Below are positions 36,780 through 48,000 of a stretch of 64,000 bases of DNA, piece by piece (the first letter of the stretch is position 1; the number at the start of each line of letters is the position of its first letter). This DNA is from Chamaecyparis obtusa (taxonomy: Eukaryota > Streptophyta > Pinopsida > Cupressales > Cupressaceae). Below the pieces are notes generated by a model. The model did not search any database. It saw only the letters and a program-made list of their open reading frames with translations, and was not told the origin of the DNA. The stretch is taken from contig BSBK01001304.1 of assembly GCA_027943335.1 (NCBI GenBank), forward strand, positions 747,001 to 811,000. The letters run 5' to 3'. The translations under genes were made by a program, and so were the position numbers.

Positions 36780-38062
36780 CAAAGGCCATACATTTGTGAT
36801 TTTGATTATTGTGATTGGTACAAAGATGTTATTGGCTACTTGCAAAAATTGGTCCTTCCCCCTGGGATGGATGAAAATAGAAGGAGAACTATCAAGTTGC
36901 AATCTGCAAGGTATGCCATTATACATGGTAAGTTGTGGTGGAGAAGCAATGAAGGACTATTGCTAAAATGTATAGACCATGAGAGGTCTGAGGCTCTGTT
37001 AAATGAAATGCACCAAGGTGTGTGTGGAGGACATTATATGGAAAAGACCATAGCCCACAAGATCCTTAGGTATGGATTTTGGTGGCCTATAGTTTTTAAG
37101 GATAGCCATTAGTTTGTAAGAAAATGTGATGCATGTCAGAGATTTGCTGGAAAGTTGAAGTTTAATGGGAATTTACCACTTAGACCTATTGCAGTTCAAG
37201 CTCCATTCCAGAAGTGGGGTATTGACTTCATAGGGGAAAATCAAAATAAGTCTAGTGGTGGACATTCTTACATACTAGTGGCAACAGACTATTTTACTAA
37301 GTGGGTTGAAGCTATCCCCACTAGAAAGGCTACTAGCAGAGTGGTGACAGATTTTATGATGCAAAACATCCTTACCAGGTTTGGTTGCCCAGAGGTAATT
37401 GTGGTTGATGATGCAATGTGTTTTAGAGCATAGGAATTTAGTGATTTTTGTTAGCAGTATGGGATACACATTTCATTTTCTTCTCCATATCATCCACAAG
37501 GAAATGCCCAGGCTGAGTCCAGTAATAAAAGTCTGATTAAGATTCTCAAGAGAGTGTTGGACAAAAATAAGAAAGCCTAGGACTCAAAGTTATGGTGGGC
37601 ACTGTGAGCTGATAGGGTAACTATAAAGAGGGCCATAGGTTGTGCTCCATTTGATTTGGTATATGGAATAGGTGCTAGATTGCCTCAAAATAATGTATTG
37701 CAGATGTACAAATTTATCCAAGCATATGATGAAGACTTGAATGATGAAATGAGAGTAAGAATGGATGAACTGATCCAATTGGAAGAGGTAAGGAGGGATG
37801 CACACAAAAGAAATGAGGCATTGCAGAGACAATGTAAGAATTTGTTTGATAGGAGGGCTACCCAAAGAAGTTTTGAAATTGATGACCTCGTCTTGATGTG
37901 GAATGCAAGGTTGGAAGATAAGGGGAAGCATGGAAAGTTTGATCCAATTTGGTTGGGCCCTTATCTTATTGAAAGCAAATGGGGGACAGATTCTTATGTT
38001 CTGAAAGATTTAACTAGTGGTACTTTGGAATTGCCTGTTCATAGACAATTCCTAAAGTTTTA
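36780..38062 (+). pseudogene. Integrase of A, decayed, without chromodomain
   Basis: An HHCC zinc-binding part is visible (H-Q-G-V-C-G-G-H, later C-D-A-C, about 37005-37140). The catalytic core has Asp in W-G-I-D-F-I (codon 37224), Asp in V-V-D-D (37407/37410) and Glu in Q-A-E-S (37515), so the D,D,E triad survives. The C-terminal part has the G-K-F-D-P-I-W-x-G-P-Y motif typical of Tat-type integrases, and the ORF ends at TAA at about 38060. Stops at 37110, 37431, about 37452, 37578 and 37605 inactivate it. No chromodomain follows. Confidence 0.88.
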
Positions 38063-38228
38063 ATTCTCCTGAAGTATCTTTTCCATGAGCAATAGTTTAG
38101 GTTTTCCCTTGTGCAATCGTTTGTTTTTTCTTTTTATGTGTCAAATTTTTGAGTTGGTCTGCTCTTCCAGGAGATTCTAGCTTGCTTGTTGTATCTGTAG
38201 GAGATACACGTCCCCGAGCATGAGCCAC
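38063..38228 (+). other. Short 3' untranslated spacer of A
   Basis: It lies between the integrase stop and the 3' LTR. It contains no clear polypurine tract; the last bases before the LTR read CATGAGCCAC, so the tract may have eroded. No gene is seen. Confidence 0.6.
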
Positions 38229-40379
38229 TGTTAGCACATGCAAAAAATTTCATGGCTCTAGCCCTTTTCCCCAATTCTCTGCCTTTAGCCCTGGTTCAAA
38301 TTTTTAAAAATATAGCCATTGCATACAAAACCCTTTGAAAAATCCTGGCCCTTTTCTAGTTTCATGTTACCTTTATGGGTCACTTAAAAACTTTTGAATG
38401 CACATGTTTTATATTATGGTTGGCCCCAGTGTTTACTTTTCCTAATTTTCTACCCCCAACAAATTTAATCTTTCCTAAGTTCCCAGCGCCCTACAAGTTT
38501 TAAATTTTCCTAAGTCCTAAGCTTTAATTTTTCCTATGTTTCAGTAGCCTTTATTTTCCCTGGGCCCAGCTCTGAGACCATCTCCATCTAATGGTGGGCA
38601 TATGTTTCCAAGTGATGTGTTAGATGCATGAGATCTTAAGACCACCATTGATCTCATTGGGTGACATTGCCTTTCCTTTTAAGCAAGTCCACTGCCATGT
38701 TGACACAGTTGGCATTCTCTCATTGGTCAGTTTGTTGCTAAGAGGGATCCTATCAGTGGGGCTTGCAGTGAAGGATTTTAAATCTACGGTCAGTGCATGA
38801 TCTTAAGGAATATTCTTCTCCTTTGAGATCATGCACCATCCATTGATTTCAAATCTTACTTGGACATGTCAATGGGACCTAGTTTTCAGATGTGTCAGTG
38901 GGTATTGATCCTATCAGTGAATCGACAAATAGGCGTAAATTCTTATGAGATGTGTTAGACATATGAGATTTTGAGACAACCATTGATTCTTTTGTATGAC
39001 ATAACCTTTTCTTTCAGTGGGTCCATCTACCAGATATGCTGATTTGTTGTACTGTGATTGGTCCACGTTGTGTGAGCTAGATGTGTTGTAGTTTTAAATT
39101 CAAATTTTTGAGGGTTTCTCAGTGATAGAAAGGACTAGAATTTATGGTTTTAATGGCCAATTTTGATTGATTTGGTGGCACTGGTTGTTGCAGATTGGTT
39201 CGAGGGTCCCTATGGTAGGTGGCATGATGTTTTTGTGCTAGGAGAAGTATGGTTTTTTGCTCAAGATATGTTTACAGGTGGCTGATTTGAATGTGGTCAT
39301 GGCATTTCCTTGTTGTTTTGTACTGTCCTCATGGATTTTGATGATTGCGGATTTGTCTGAGATTCCTTTTCTCTAGGTTGCTTGTGTTTCTTCCCCTACA
39401 ATAAATTTTGATGTAGTTTTTGGTTGGTTGAGTTATTGAAACCCTAACCCTAGTCACCCAAAGCTTGATGCATCTTTTTTGAGGATTCCAAGGTGACTAG
39501 GGGTATAAGAAGTAAGATGTTTTATTTTGAAAGGGTTCTAATCTTGATTAGTTCTAGGGAGTTATAGTAGGCAATATCATATTCTATTAGATTGAATAGA
39601 ATTTCCTTATAGTCTTTTGTAGGTTATTGAAGTGGTTTTGTCTCTTCTCTACAATGAACATGTACATGATTCAATATACTTAATAAAATTATTTCAAGCT
39701 TTCAACTCTCTCCTTGGTGTCAATCTTGTGAATTTTAGATTTTTTGATCTATTCCATAGGATTACCTTTGTATATGTTCTACTTCAGTTCTTGATCTAGG
39801 ATCAAGTGAAATATACTTTGGATAGGACATAGATTCACTTTGATTTTTCTGTAGAAGGATGTTATAAGTAGTGGATGGGTTGGAATGTTTGTATTTATGG
39901 CTATGAGTCTTAGATAGTAGTTGGTTCATGTTCAATGTCTATATTTGAGATTTTACCAATGGATAATGGCACTAATCAAGGATTAGTATATTCAATTGAG
40001 TTCAATGCTTGATTGGCTTTTGTTTATTTCTTTCCATCTTCATATATCAACACCTTTTCAAGTTTTAATTGTATTTGGTTGATAGTAGAAACACCCTACA
40101 GTAATGGAGAGTTAATGAATGTGAGGTTAGCATTTAGCACTTTCTTACTATTCAATCTGTTGTTTGGACCCAATCTTTGGTGTGTGAAGTATAGTTTTCA
40201 CTGGGTTAGGTGTACCCGCCTTGGTTTTGCAGAGCTAGAAGTGAAGAGGGTAGTCTTGTCCCTATAGTTGGTCCAGTTACCCTAAGATCCTTATACATTT
40301 TGGAACTAACCAATCCTAAAAACAACCTGAGGGTATATTGGTAGTTGGAGAGCATAAGCATCCATTTTGAACACCAACA
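38229..40379 (+). repeat. 3' LTR of A (2,151 bp)
   Basis: It starts TGTTAGCACATG and ends ACCAACA. Compared with the 5' LTR (about 2.98 kb without insertions), it lacks 820 bp at about 39095, where the joint shares TTGT with both deletion ends. There are many point differences from the 5' LTR, mostly transitions by eye. The last ~600 bases match the D LTR (60775 rightward, opposite strand), showing A and D are relatives. The 84-codon frame at 40013-40267 has no recognisable product. Confidence 0.93.
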
Positions 40380-42264
40380 GAGCTATTAAGACACACTTGA
40401 GCATTCCCATGTGTCCATAGGAGTCATGGAACTTCCTAGGGCTCCTAACATGTGATAAGGCATACTAGGACCTCTAGGAAGTCCCCATTACCCCTTTTGA
40501 CATATTTGAATGCTCAAGTGTATCCGAAGGGGTCCTAGGACCCCTTAAAACACACTTGAGCCTTCCAATGTGTCCATAGAGGTCATGGGGATTTTTTAGG
40601 GGTCCTAACATGTGGTAAGGTGTACTAGGACCCCTAAGGACTCCCCATGACCCCTTTTGACACATTTGAATAGTCAAGTGTGTCTGAGCAGTTCTTAGGA
40701 TCCCTTAAGACACACTTGAGCATTCCAATGTGTCCATAGGTGTCATGGGGACTTCCTATGGGTCCTAATGCATGATACGGCCTGCAAGGACCCCTAAGGA
40801 ATCCCCATGATGCCTTTTGTCACATTTGAATGCTCAAGTGTTTCCAAAGGGGTCCTAGGACCCATTACGATACATTGGAGGATTCCAATGTTTCCAAAGG
40901 GGTTGTGGGGAGTTTTTAGGGGTCCTCACGCATGATAAGGCATACTAGGACCTGTAGGGAGTCCCCATGACCCCTTTTGACACATTTGAATGCTAAAGTG
41001 TATCTGAAGGGGTCCTAGGACCCCTTATGACATAGTTGAGCATTCCAATATGTTGATAGAGGTCATGGGAAGTTCTTAGGGATTCTAACATGTGATATGG
41101 TTTACTAGGACCCCTAGGGAGTCCCCATGACCTCTTTTGAGACATTTGAATGCTCAAGTTTGTCCGGAGGTGTCTTAGGACCCCTTAAGACATAGTTGAG
41201 CATTCCAATGTCCCATAGGGGTTGTGGGAACTTCCTCAGGGTCTTAAGATATGATAAGGCATGCTAGGACCTCTAGAAGTTTCCATAAGGGTCATGGGGA
41301 TTTTCTAGTAGTCCTAATGCATGATAAGGTGTACTCGGACCCATAGGGTGTCCCCATGACCCCTTTTGACACATTTGAATGCTCAAGTCTATCTGAAGGG
41401 GTCCTAGGAGCCCTTAAGATAGACTTGAGCATTCCAAAGTTTCCATAGGGGTCATGGGACTTCCTAGGGGTCCTAACACATGATAAGGCATACTAGGACC
41501 TCTAGGGAGTCCCCATGACCCCTTTTGACATATTTGAATGATCAAGTGTATCTGAAGGAGTCCTAGGACCCCTTAAGACACACTTGAGCCTTCCAATGTG
41601 TCCATAGAGGTTATGGGGATTTCTTAGGGGTCCTAACATGTGGTAAGGTGTACTAGGACCACTAAGGAGTCCTTGTGACCCCTTTTGACACATTTGAATG
41701 CTCAAGTGTGTCTGAAGGGATCCTAGGATGCCTTAGGAAACAATTGAGAATTTCAATATATCAAAATGGGTCATGGGGACTTCCTAGGGGTCCTAATTTG
41801 TGATAAGGCATACTAAAATGCCTAGGGAGTCCCCATGACCCATTTTGAAATATTTGAACATTCAAGTGTGTCTAAAGGGGTCCTTGAACCCCTTAAGACA
41901 CACTTGAGCATTCTAATGTGTCCATATGGGTCATGGGGACTTCCTAGGGGTCCTAACATAATGTAAAGAATACTAGGATCCCTAAGGAATCCCCTTGACC
42001 CCTTTTGATACATTTGAATGCTAAAGTGTTCCCAAAGTAGTCCTAGGACTCCTTAAGACACACTTGAGTATTCAAATGTGTTGAAAGGGGTCATGGGGAC
42101 TTCGTAGGGGTCCTAACACATGATAAGGCATACTAGGACCCATAGGGAGTCCCCATAATCCCTTTTGACATATTTGAATGCTCACGTGTATCCAAAGGGG
42201 TCCTAGGACCCCTTAAGACAAACTTGAGCATTCCAATGTGTCGATATGGGTCATGGGGACTTTG
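40380..42264. repeat. 160-bp satellite, second block (about 12 monomers)
   Basis: It begins with the A target duplication GAGCT (40380-40384) and continues the monomer interrupted at 14785. It ends with CTTTG (42260-42264), the target duplication of E. One half-monomer is missing near 41280. Two monomer groups recur 1,028 bases apart (CCTTCCAATG at 40561 and 41589). Confidence 0.95.
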
Positions 42265-45200
42265 TGTAATACCTCTCCTATGGTGATACTTAGACTTTTC
42301 TGATTTGGACATTTTATTATTATTATGGTCAAGACTATACAATTACATTTATGTTTTGTGGATGATGACATGATGAATATGCTCATTTATGGTTAGTAAT
42401 TACATGTCTATGAGATTAGAAAATTATCTATTTTTATATGCATCTAACCCAATTATTTGAATCTAACCACTATCATGATGTTTTATGTTTCATGGATGTG
42501 TCTGATGTGTTTTTCATGACTCCAAGATGAAGTCGTAGTTACTCACTTAGTTGAGGTCCACACAATGTATCGATCCTAGTCATTTGCTTGCATATATCTG
42601 ATTTGTATCTCCATATGTATATATATGTATCTCTTCTTGGTGATGTAGGATTGCAGGTACTGGGTGTCGTCTCCACCTAGCTTCATAGGTCTGAGCGATC
42701 CCTCAAAATCCTTGATCGTTGTTGTTGTTACAGAGGTATCACCAGGTCCACAAGAAGAAACTTCACCTTTGATCCTTTTATCCTTAGGTGGGAAGTGTCG
42801 AGTCAGTCCCTTGTGTAAATGTCTTATGTGGTTTTGTAGTTGATGGAATTGTGGATCTTGTAGCTAGTTCTTGCCTTCGTGATATGTTCAATTCTGTTAG
42901 TAGATCATGGATGTAGATTATTGTTCATTTGAGGGTATGATTTAGTAGCGTATCTCATTAGGAGTGATTTTGAGTGCAATTAAATCATGTGGTTTTAATA
43001 CCCATGATAAGGATTAATTTTATGGTATTTTAATGTCTAAGGAAATATTAATAATAAAAGGTTTTAAATAATAGTGGTAAAATTCTAACCTATGTTAGTG
43101 GCTACTTAATATATGCATATATATTTTAGAATGGGGATTAAGGTATGAATAAACAATATAGTTTATAATAATGTTATTCTAATGTTTAACATTAATAATA
43201 ATGTACCTTATTTATGGTATTATTTTATAATACTAATAACGACAAAGAGTCTATAGCAATAAAAAAAAATAACAATATGTTTTATAATAATAATATTATG
43301 CTTGTAATAATATTTATAATAATAATAATATATGTACACATAGGCATATGGGTGCACACATATGCATATGCATACATATATTTATATATAATTATTACGA
43401 TGTAATCATTTATTATATTAATAAATAATTAGATCAATTAGCCGTATGGTAAATAGGATTATCCTATTACCATAGTTAAATAATTTAATAAATTGTTTTA
43501 AGATTATAATATTTATTTTAATATCCTTAAATTTAGGGACTTAGATTATAGTCTATTTATCCCTTTTCGGGAATGAGTTTTCAAAAAACCATCTCATTAA
43601 CGGATGGATAGTTGAGATGGTTGCACTGGTTGGATTACCCGTGCAACCTCCTCCTCCATCCTATTTATAGGAAAGATTTCCTGTCTAAAGGGAGTGGGGA
43701 GAAGAGTTGATTGGGAGAAGAGGATTATTATTATTGTTGTAGGAAATTTATCCTGAGTTTGGCATTTGGATTGTTACGGGTAGAGGCTGGAAGATTGCAA
43801 GAAAAGGGATTCAAAGGAGTGTTGGAAACATTGGAGAGGGTTTGATCTTCCTTCTTCTCCAACTGGTCTTCGCAGGACTCTAGGTTGGAATCCATCCTGA
43901 CAAGTAGATTTGTTTTGTAGAATGAATGTAAAATCTAGATTTCTGGAAAAGTTTCTATATATTGTGATATGGTTGCAAAATATATATATATATATGCATT
44001 ATTGTAGTATTATTATCTTGTGTATATGAATGATCTATTACTCTATGAGATTATGATTGTTTACCTTTTTGTTTAGAATCGAAAACTATATATATATGTT
44101 TTATTTTATATGTATTTGAAATGTGTTTGTGGAAAGTTATTTTACGAATGTTTGTATGTTCACTGTGGTGAAACCTCCCTGGGAGGGTAGAAGTGGTTTT
44201 GATCTAGTAGGGTAGTGTAGTTTACTATCACTGGATGTATTATGAATGCTTCCAGATTTTAGAACTTTTGTTGCAACCTTACTGTTTCATGTCTATTTAT
44301 GTGCCACCTTTCTTTTCCCAGATCTAGAATATATTTGTTAGATAGATAGGGAGGATTGATGGGCCATTTTTGAAGGGAAACTAGGATATCTCAAATGGAT
44401 CATGCTCATATTAGGTAACCTTAGTCCCCATAACACCCAACTTTACCCGCAAGGCAAAGTTGACAGTCGTTCTCTGCAGTTCCAGTCGGCTCAGTGTGTC
44501 AACTGAGTTAGGTCGGTAATGTGTCAACCAAGTTAGGTTGGTAATGTGTCAACCAAGTTAGGTCCGTAATGTGTCAAATGAGTTAGGTCGGTAATGTGTT
44601 AACCGAGTTAGGTCGGTAATGTGTCAACCGAGTTAGGTCGGTAATGTGTCAACCGAGTTAGGTCGGTAATGTGTCAACCGAGCTAGGTCAATAGTGTGTT
44701 AACCAAGCTAGGTCAGTAGTGTGCTAACTGAGTCAGGTTGGTTTAGTGTTAACCAGGCCAGGTCGGTAGTGTGTCAACTAAGCAATACTGTGTCAACTAA
44801 CTAGTCCAGTATAAACCGAGGAAAATAGGATTCAGACTTTATACAATTATAACATTTAAGTATAAGTATAATTTCTTATACTTTAAGTTATACTTGTATA
44901 AAGGGATTAGGTACCCTTTGAATCCATTGGAATAGGTTTCAGGTTCCTAGGAGTTAAGTTGTAACTTTTAAATTTTAGATTTTTAATTAAATCAAACTTA
45001 GTCAATTTTCACGATTAGCCAGGTTTTAGGTTTAGAAAGAAATTTTGTATAAACTTGAAGATTGTTCATTCCTTGTTTAGTGGAGATTATTTTCAGTACA
45101 TTTAGATGCCTTTGTTGAGATAGAATGTTTTTAAGGAGTAGTTTAGGGTTTAGAGTCAAGACATTTTAAACATTCTTAAACGTACTTAATTTCTCTAAAC

Positions 45201-46538
45201 ATACATAACTATCCTATTATTTCCAATTCCTTGTAGCAGTTTTCAAATGTGTTTACAATGTGCTTCTACTATGTGTATGATGTAATTGTGATGTATGGGT
45301 TGAGGGTAGAAAACCTAACGACACCTAGTGAGTGGCTCTCAGTGCAGGGCTGGGGTCCTAAAGTGGCTAGAACCAGGATAACTGACTGAAGAGTTATTTA
45401 ACAAGTGAAAATTTAATTAAACTGATGGGAATGGGTTAAAACATTAAAAAGATTAAATGTGCCTCACCCATGCCATTAGTGCTAGTAAAGGCTATGGATG
45501 GGAGTCGGAGAAGGTACCTATGCATAGGTATGATCGAATGGCACTTGTCTGTACGAAAGGCATTCGATCCCACATGTGCCTACTTGGGGGCCGGGGCCCG
45601 AAGTGGCTAGTACCAGGACAACCCAAGGAGTGAGGGCTATGCGATGAAACTCACTTGGGTTGTTGCTTAGAGTTTGTACCCAAGCCTTAGAACCTTTCGG
45701 GAAAGATCTATACTTTGACTCTCTTTTCATCTACTATTTTGGGAAAGATTACCCAACCCTAGGTTTGGCCTAGCTATTACTTCTTTGTGGACCTTGGTGT
45801 TTACCTCCTAGCACGGGGGAGTGGGCCTTATAGGTATCCATGTGGTTGGGTGGTAAACATTTTTATCGAGGTATCTTTTGCAGATACAGTGCTTGAAGAT
45901 TCATGCATGCTTATGTACCAGTTATGAAGAATGAAGGCCTTGTGATTATATTTCATGATGCAAAATTTTGTTACCTCTTATGAGGTGTTGAATGCAATGT
46001 AATCAATAATGTATTTCAAAATGATGTAATTGAAATGGGTAGACTTAGGAAGAAAGGAAAACGGAAATGTGAACTCTATGTTTAAGATGTATGTTGGAAA
46101 AGAAAAGGATTTTTGTAACATTCCAAATTATGTAACATGCTTTCATTATTGTTGTTTCAGTGAAGCTATTGAAAAACCTAATGTAGTATATTTTTAATGT
46201 ATCAAATGAGTTGGATAAATTTTATAAGTTACATTGTTCATAAAGGATACTTAGGAATATAGATGATTTTTAAATGGAAAGTAGAAATGAAAGTATTTTG
46301 TATTTCTTAATGATATGATGCAGTTTGCTTTGAGAATTAAATTTTGTTGTTAGTTCACTTAATGGATTTGAATGAATCATGCATTTAAATGAAAAGGGAA
46401 CCTTGGGAGGAATATAAGTTTAAGTTTTGATTACATAATTCTTTTTAAAGTTCAAAATTTTTCATAAATTATTACTTAGGTTTTCTTTAACAAAGAGAAT
46501 CTTTGTTCTCTTCCCCGGTTCCCTTGCGGGGCATGACA
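42265..46538. mobile_element. Element E: probable solo LTR (4,274 bp)
   Basis: The element runs from TGTAATACCTC to GGGGCATGACA and is flanked by CTTTG on both sides (42260-42264 and 46539-46543). No internal direct repeats, primer site, polypurine tract or protein domains are seen, so a solo LTR left by LTR-LTR recombination is the simplest reading. A TATA-like CTATTTATAG lies at 43661-43670. It is related to F over most of its length, but the middle differs: E has a 25-bp minisatellite where F has another sequence. Short open frames at 43214-43405 and 45518-45730 have no recognisable product. Orientation is unproven, as TG/CA ends are symmetric; the TATA-like box suggests the plus strand. 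Confidence 0.85.
44490..44820 (+). repeat. 25-bp minisatellite in E (about 12 copies)
   Basis: Units of GTTAGGTCGGTAATGTGTCAACCGA and variants follow one another. The central copies (about 44580-44690) are almost identical, the outer ones diverged. Each unit pairs GGTCGGT with AACCGAG, words also common in B although B and E are otherwise unrelated. F lacks the array. Confidence 0.92.
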
Positions 46539-48000
46539 CTTTGTAGGGATCCTAACACATGGTAAGGCATACTAGGACCTGTAGAGAGTCTCCATGACCC
46601 CTTTTGACACATTTGAATGCTCAAGTGTGTCCAGAGGGGTCCTAGGAATTCTTAAGACACACTTGAGCATTCCAATGTTTCCCTAAGGGTCATGGGGATT
46701 TCGTAGTAATTGTAACACATGATAATGTTTACTTAGACCCCTAGGGAGTCCCCATGATCCCTTTTGACACATTTGAATGCTCAAGTGTGTTTGAAGAGGT
46801 CCAAGGATCCCTTAAAACACACTTGAGTATTCCATTGTGTCCATAGGGGTCATGGGGACTTCCTAGGGGTCCTAACGCTAGATATAGCATACTAGGACCC
46901 CTAAGGAGTCCCCATGACCCCTTTTAACACATTTGAATAGTCAAGTGTGTCCGAAGAGTTCTTACGATCCCTTAAGACACACTTGAGCATTCCAATGTGT
47001 CCATAGGTGTCATGGGGACTTCCTATGGGTCCTAACACATGATACAGCCTGCAAGGACCCCTAAGGAATCCCCATGATGCCTTTTCTCACATTTGAATGC
47101 TCAAGTGTTTCCAAACTCGTCCTAGAACCTCTTAAGACACACTAGAGGATTCCAATGTTTCCAAAGGGGTCATGGGGAATTTTTAGGTGTTCTAACGTAT
47201 GATAAGGCATACTAGGACCTGTAGGGAGTCCCCATGACCCCTTTTGACACATTTGAATGCTAAAGTGTATTTGAAGGGGTCCTAGGACCCCTTAAGACAT
47301 AGTTGAGCATTCCAATGTGTCGATAGGGGTCAAGGGGAGTTCCTAGGGGGCCTAACACATGATATGATTTATTAGGACCCCTAGGGAGTCCCCATGACAT
47401 CTTTTGAGACATTTGAATGCTCACATTTGTTCGAAGGTGTCCTAGGACCCCTTAAGACATAGTTCAGCATCCCAATGTGCCATAGGGATCATGGGGACTT
47501 CCTAGGGGTCCCAACACATGATAAGGTGTGGTAGGACCTCTAGAAGTTTCCATGACCCCTTTTGACACATTTGAATACTCAAGTGTGTTTGAAGAGTTCT
47601 TAGGATCCCTTAAGACATACTTGAGCATTCCAATGTGTCCATAGGTGTCATGGGGACTTCCTATGCCTCCCAACGCATGATATGGCCTACTAGGACCCCT
47701 AAGGAGTCCCCATGATGCCTTTTGTCACATTTGAATTCTCAAGTGTTTCCAAAGGTGTCCTAGGACCTCTCAAGACACACTGGAGGATTCTAATGTTTCC
47801 AGAGGGCTCGTGGGGACTTTTTAGGGTTTGTAATGCATGATAAGGCATACTAGGACCTGTAGGAAGTCCCCATGACCCTTTTTGACACATTTGAATGCTA
47901 AATTGTATTTGAAGGTGTCCTAGGACCCCTTAAGACATAGTTGAGCATTCCAATGTGTCAATAGGGGTGATGGGGAGTTCCTAGGGGTCCTAACGCATGA
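46539..48000. repeat. 160-bp satellite, third block (about 9 monomers)
   Basis: It starts with the CTTTG duplication of E and ends with CATGA (47996-48000), the duplication of F. It contains a higher-order unit of about 638 bp: the variant GAGTTCTTA occurs at 46956 and 47594, followed in both by GATGCCTTTTNTCAC, GCTAAAGTGTAT and GACATAGTT variants. Confidence 0.95.

Larger units (their letters stand above)
14786..40379 (+). mobile_element. Element A: Ty3/gypsy LTR retrotransposon (Tat-like), decayed, hosting B and C
   Basis: A starts with TATTAGCACATG (the 3' LTR copy reads TGTTAGCACATG) and ends with ACCAACA. It is flanked by GAGCC (14781-14785) and GAGCT (40380-40384), a 5-bp target duplication with one change. 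Removing it rejoins satellite sequence in phase. The internal region (31200-38228) keeps the order gag, protease, RNase H, reverse transcriptase, degenerate RNase H, integrase in one frame after a single frameshift, but with roughly 18 in-frame stops, so it is dead. The two LTRs differ by many substitutions and an 820-bp deletion, so A is older than B and C. The missing chromodomain and the extra plant-type RNase H suggest the Tat group rather than a chromovirus; this is inferred from motifs, not a tree. Confidence 0.93.
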
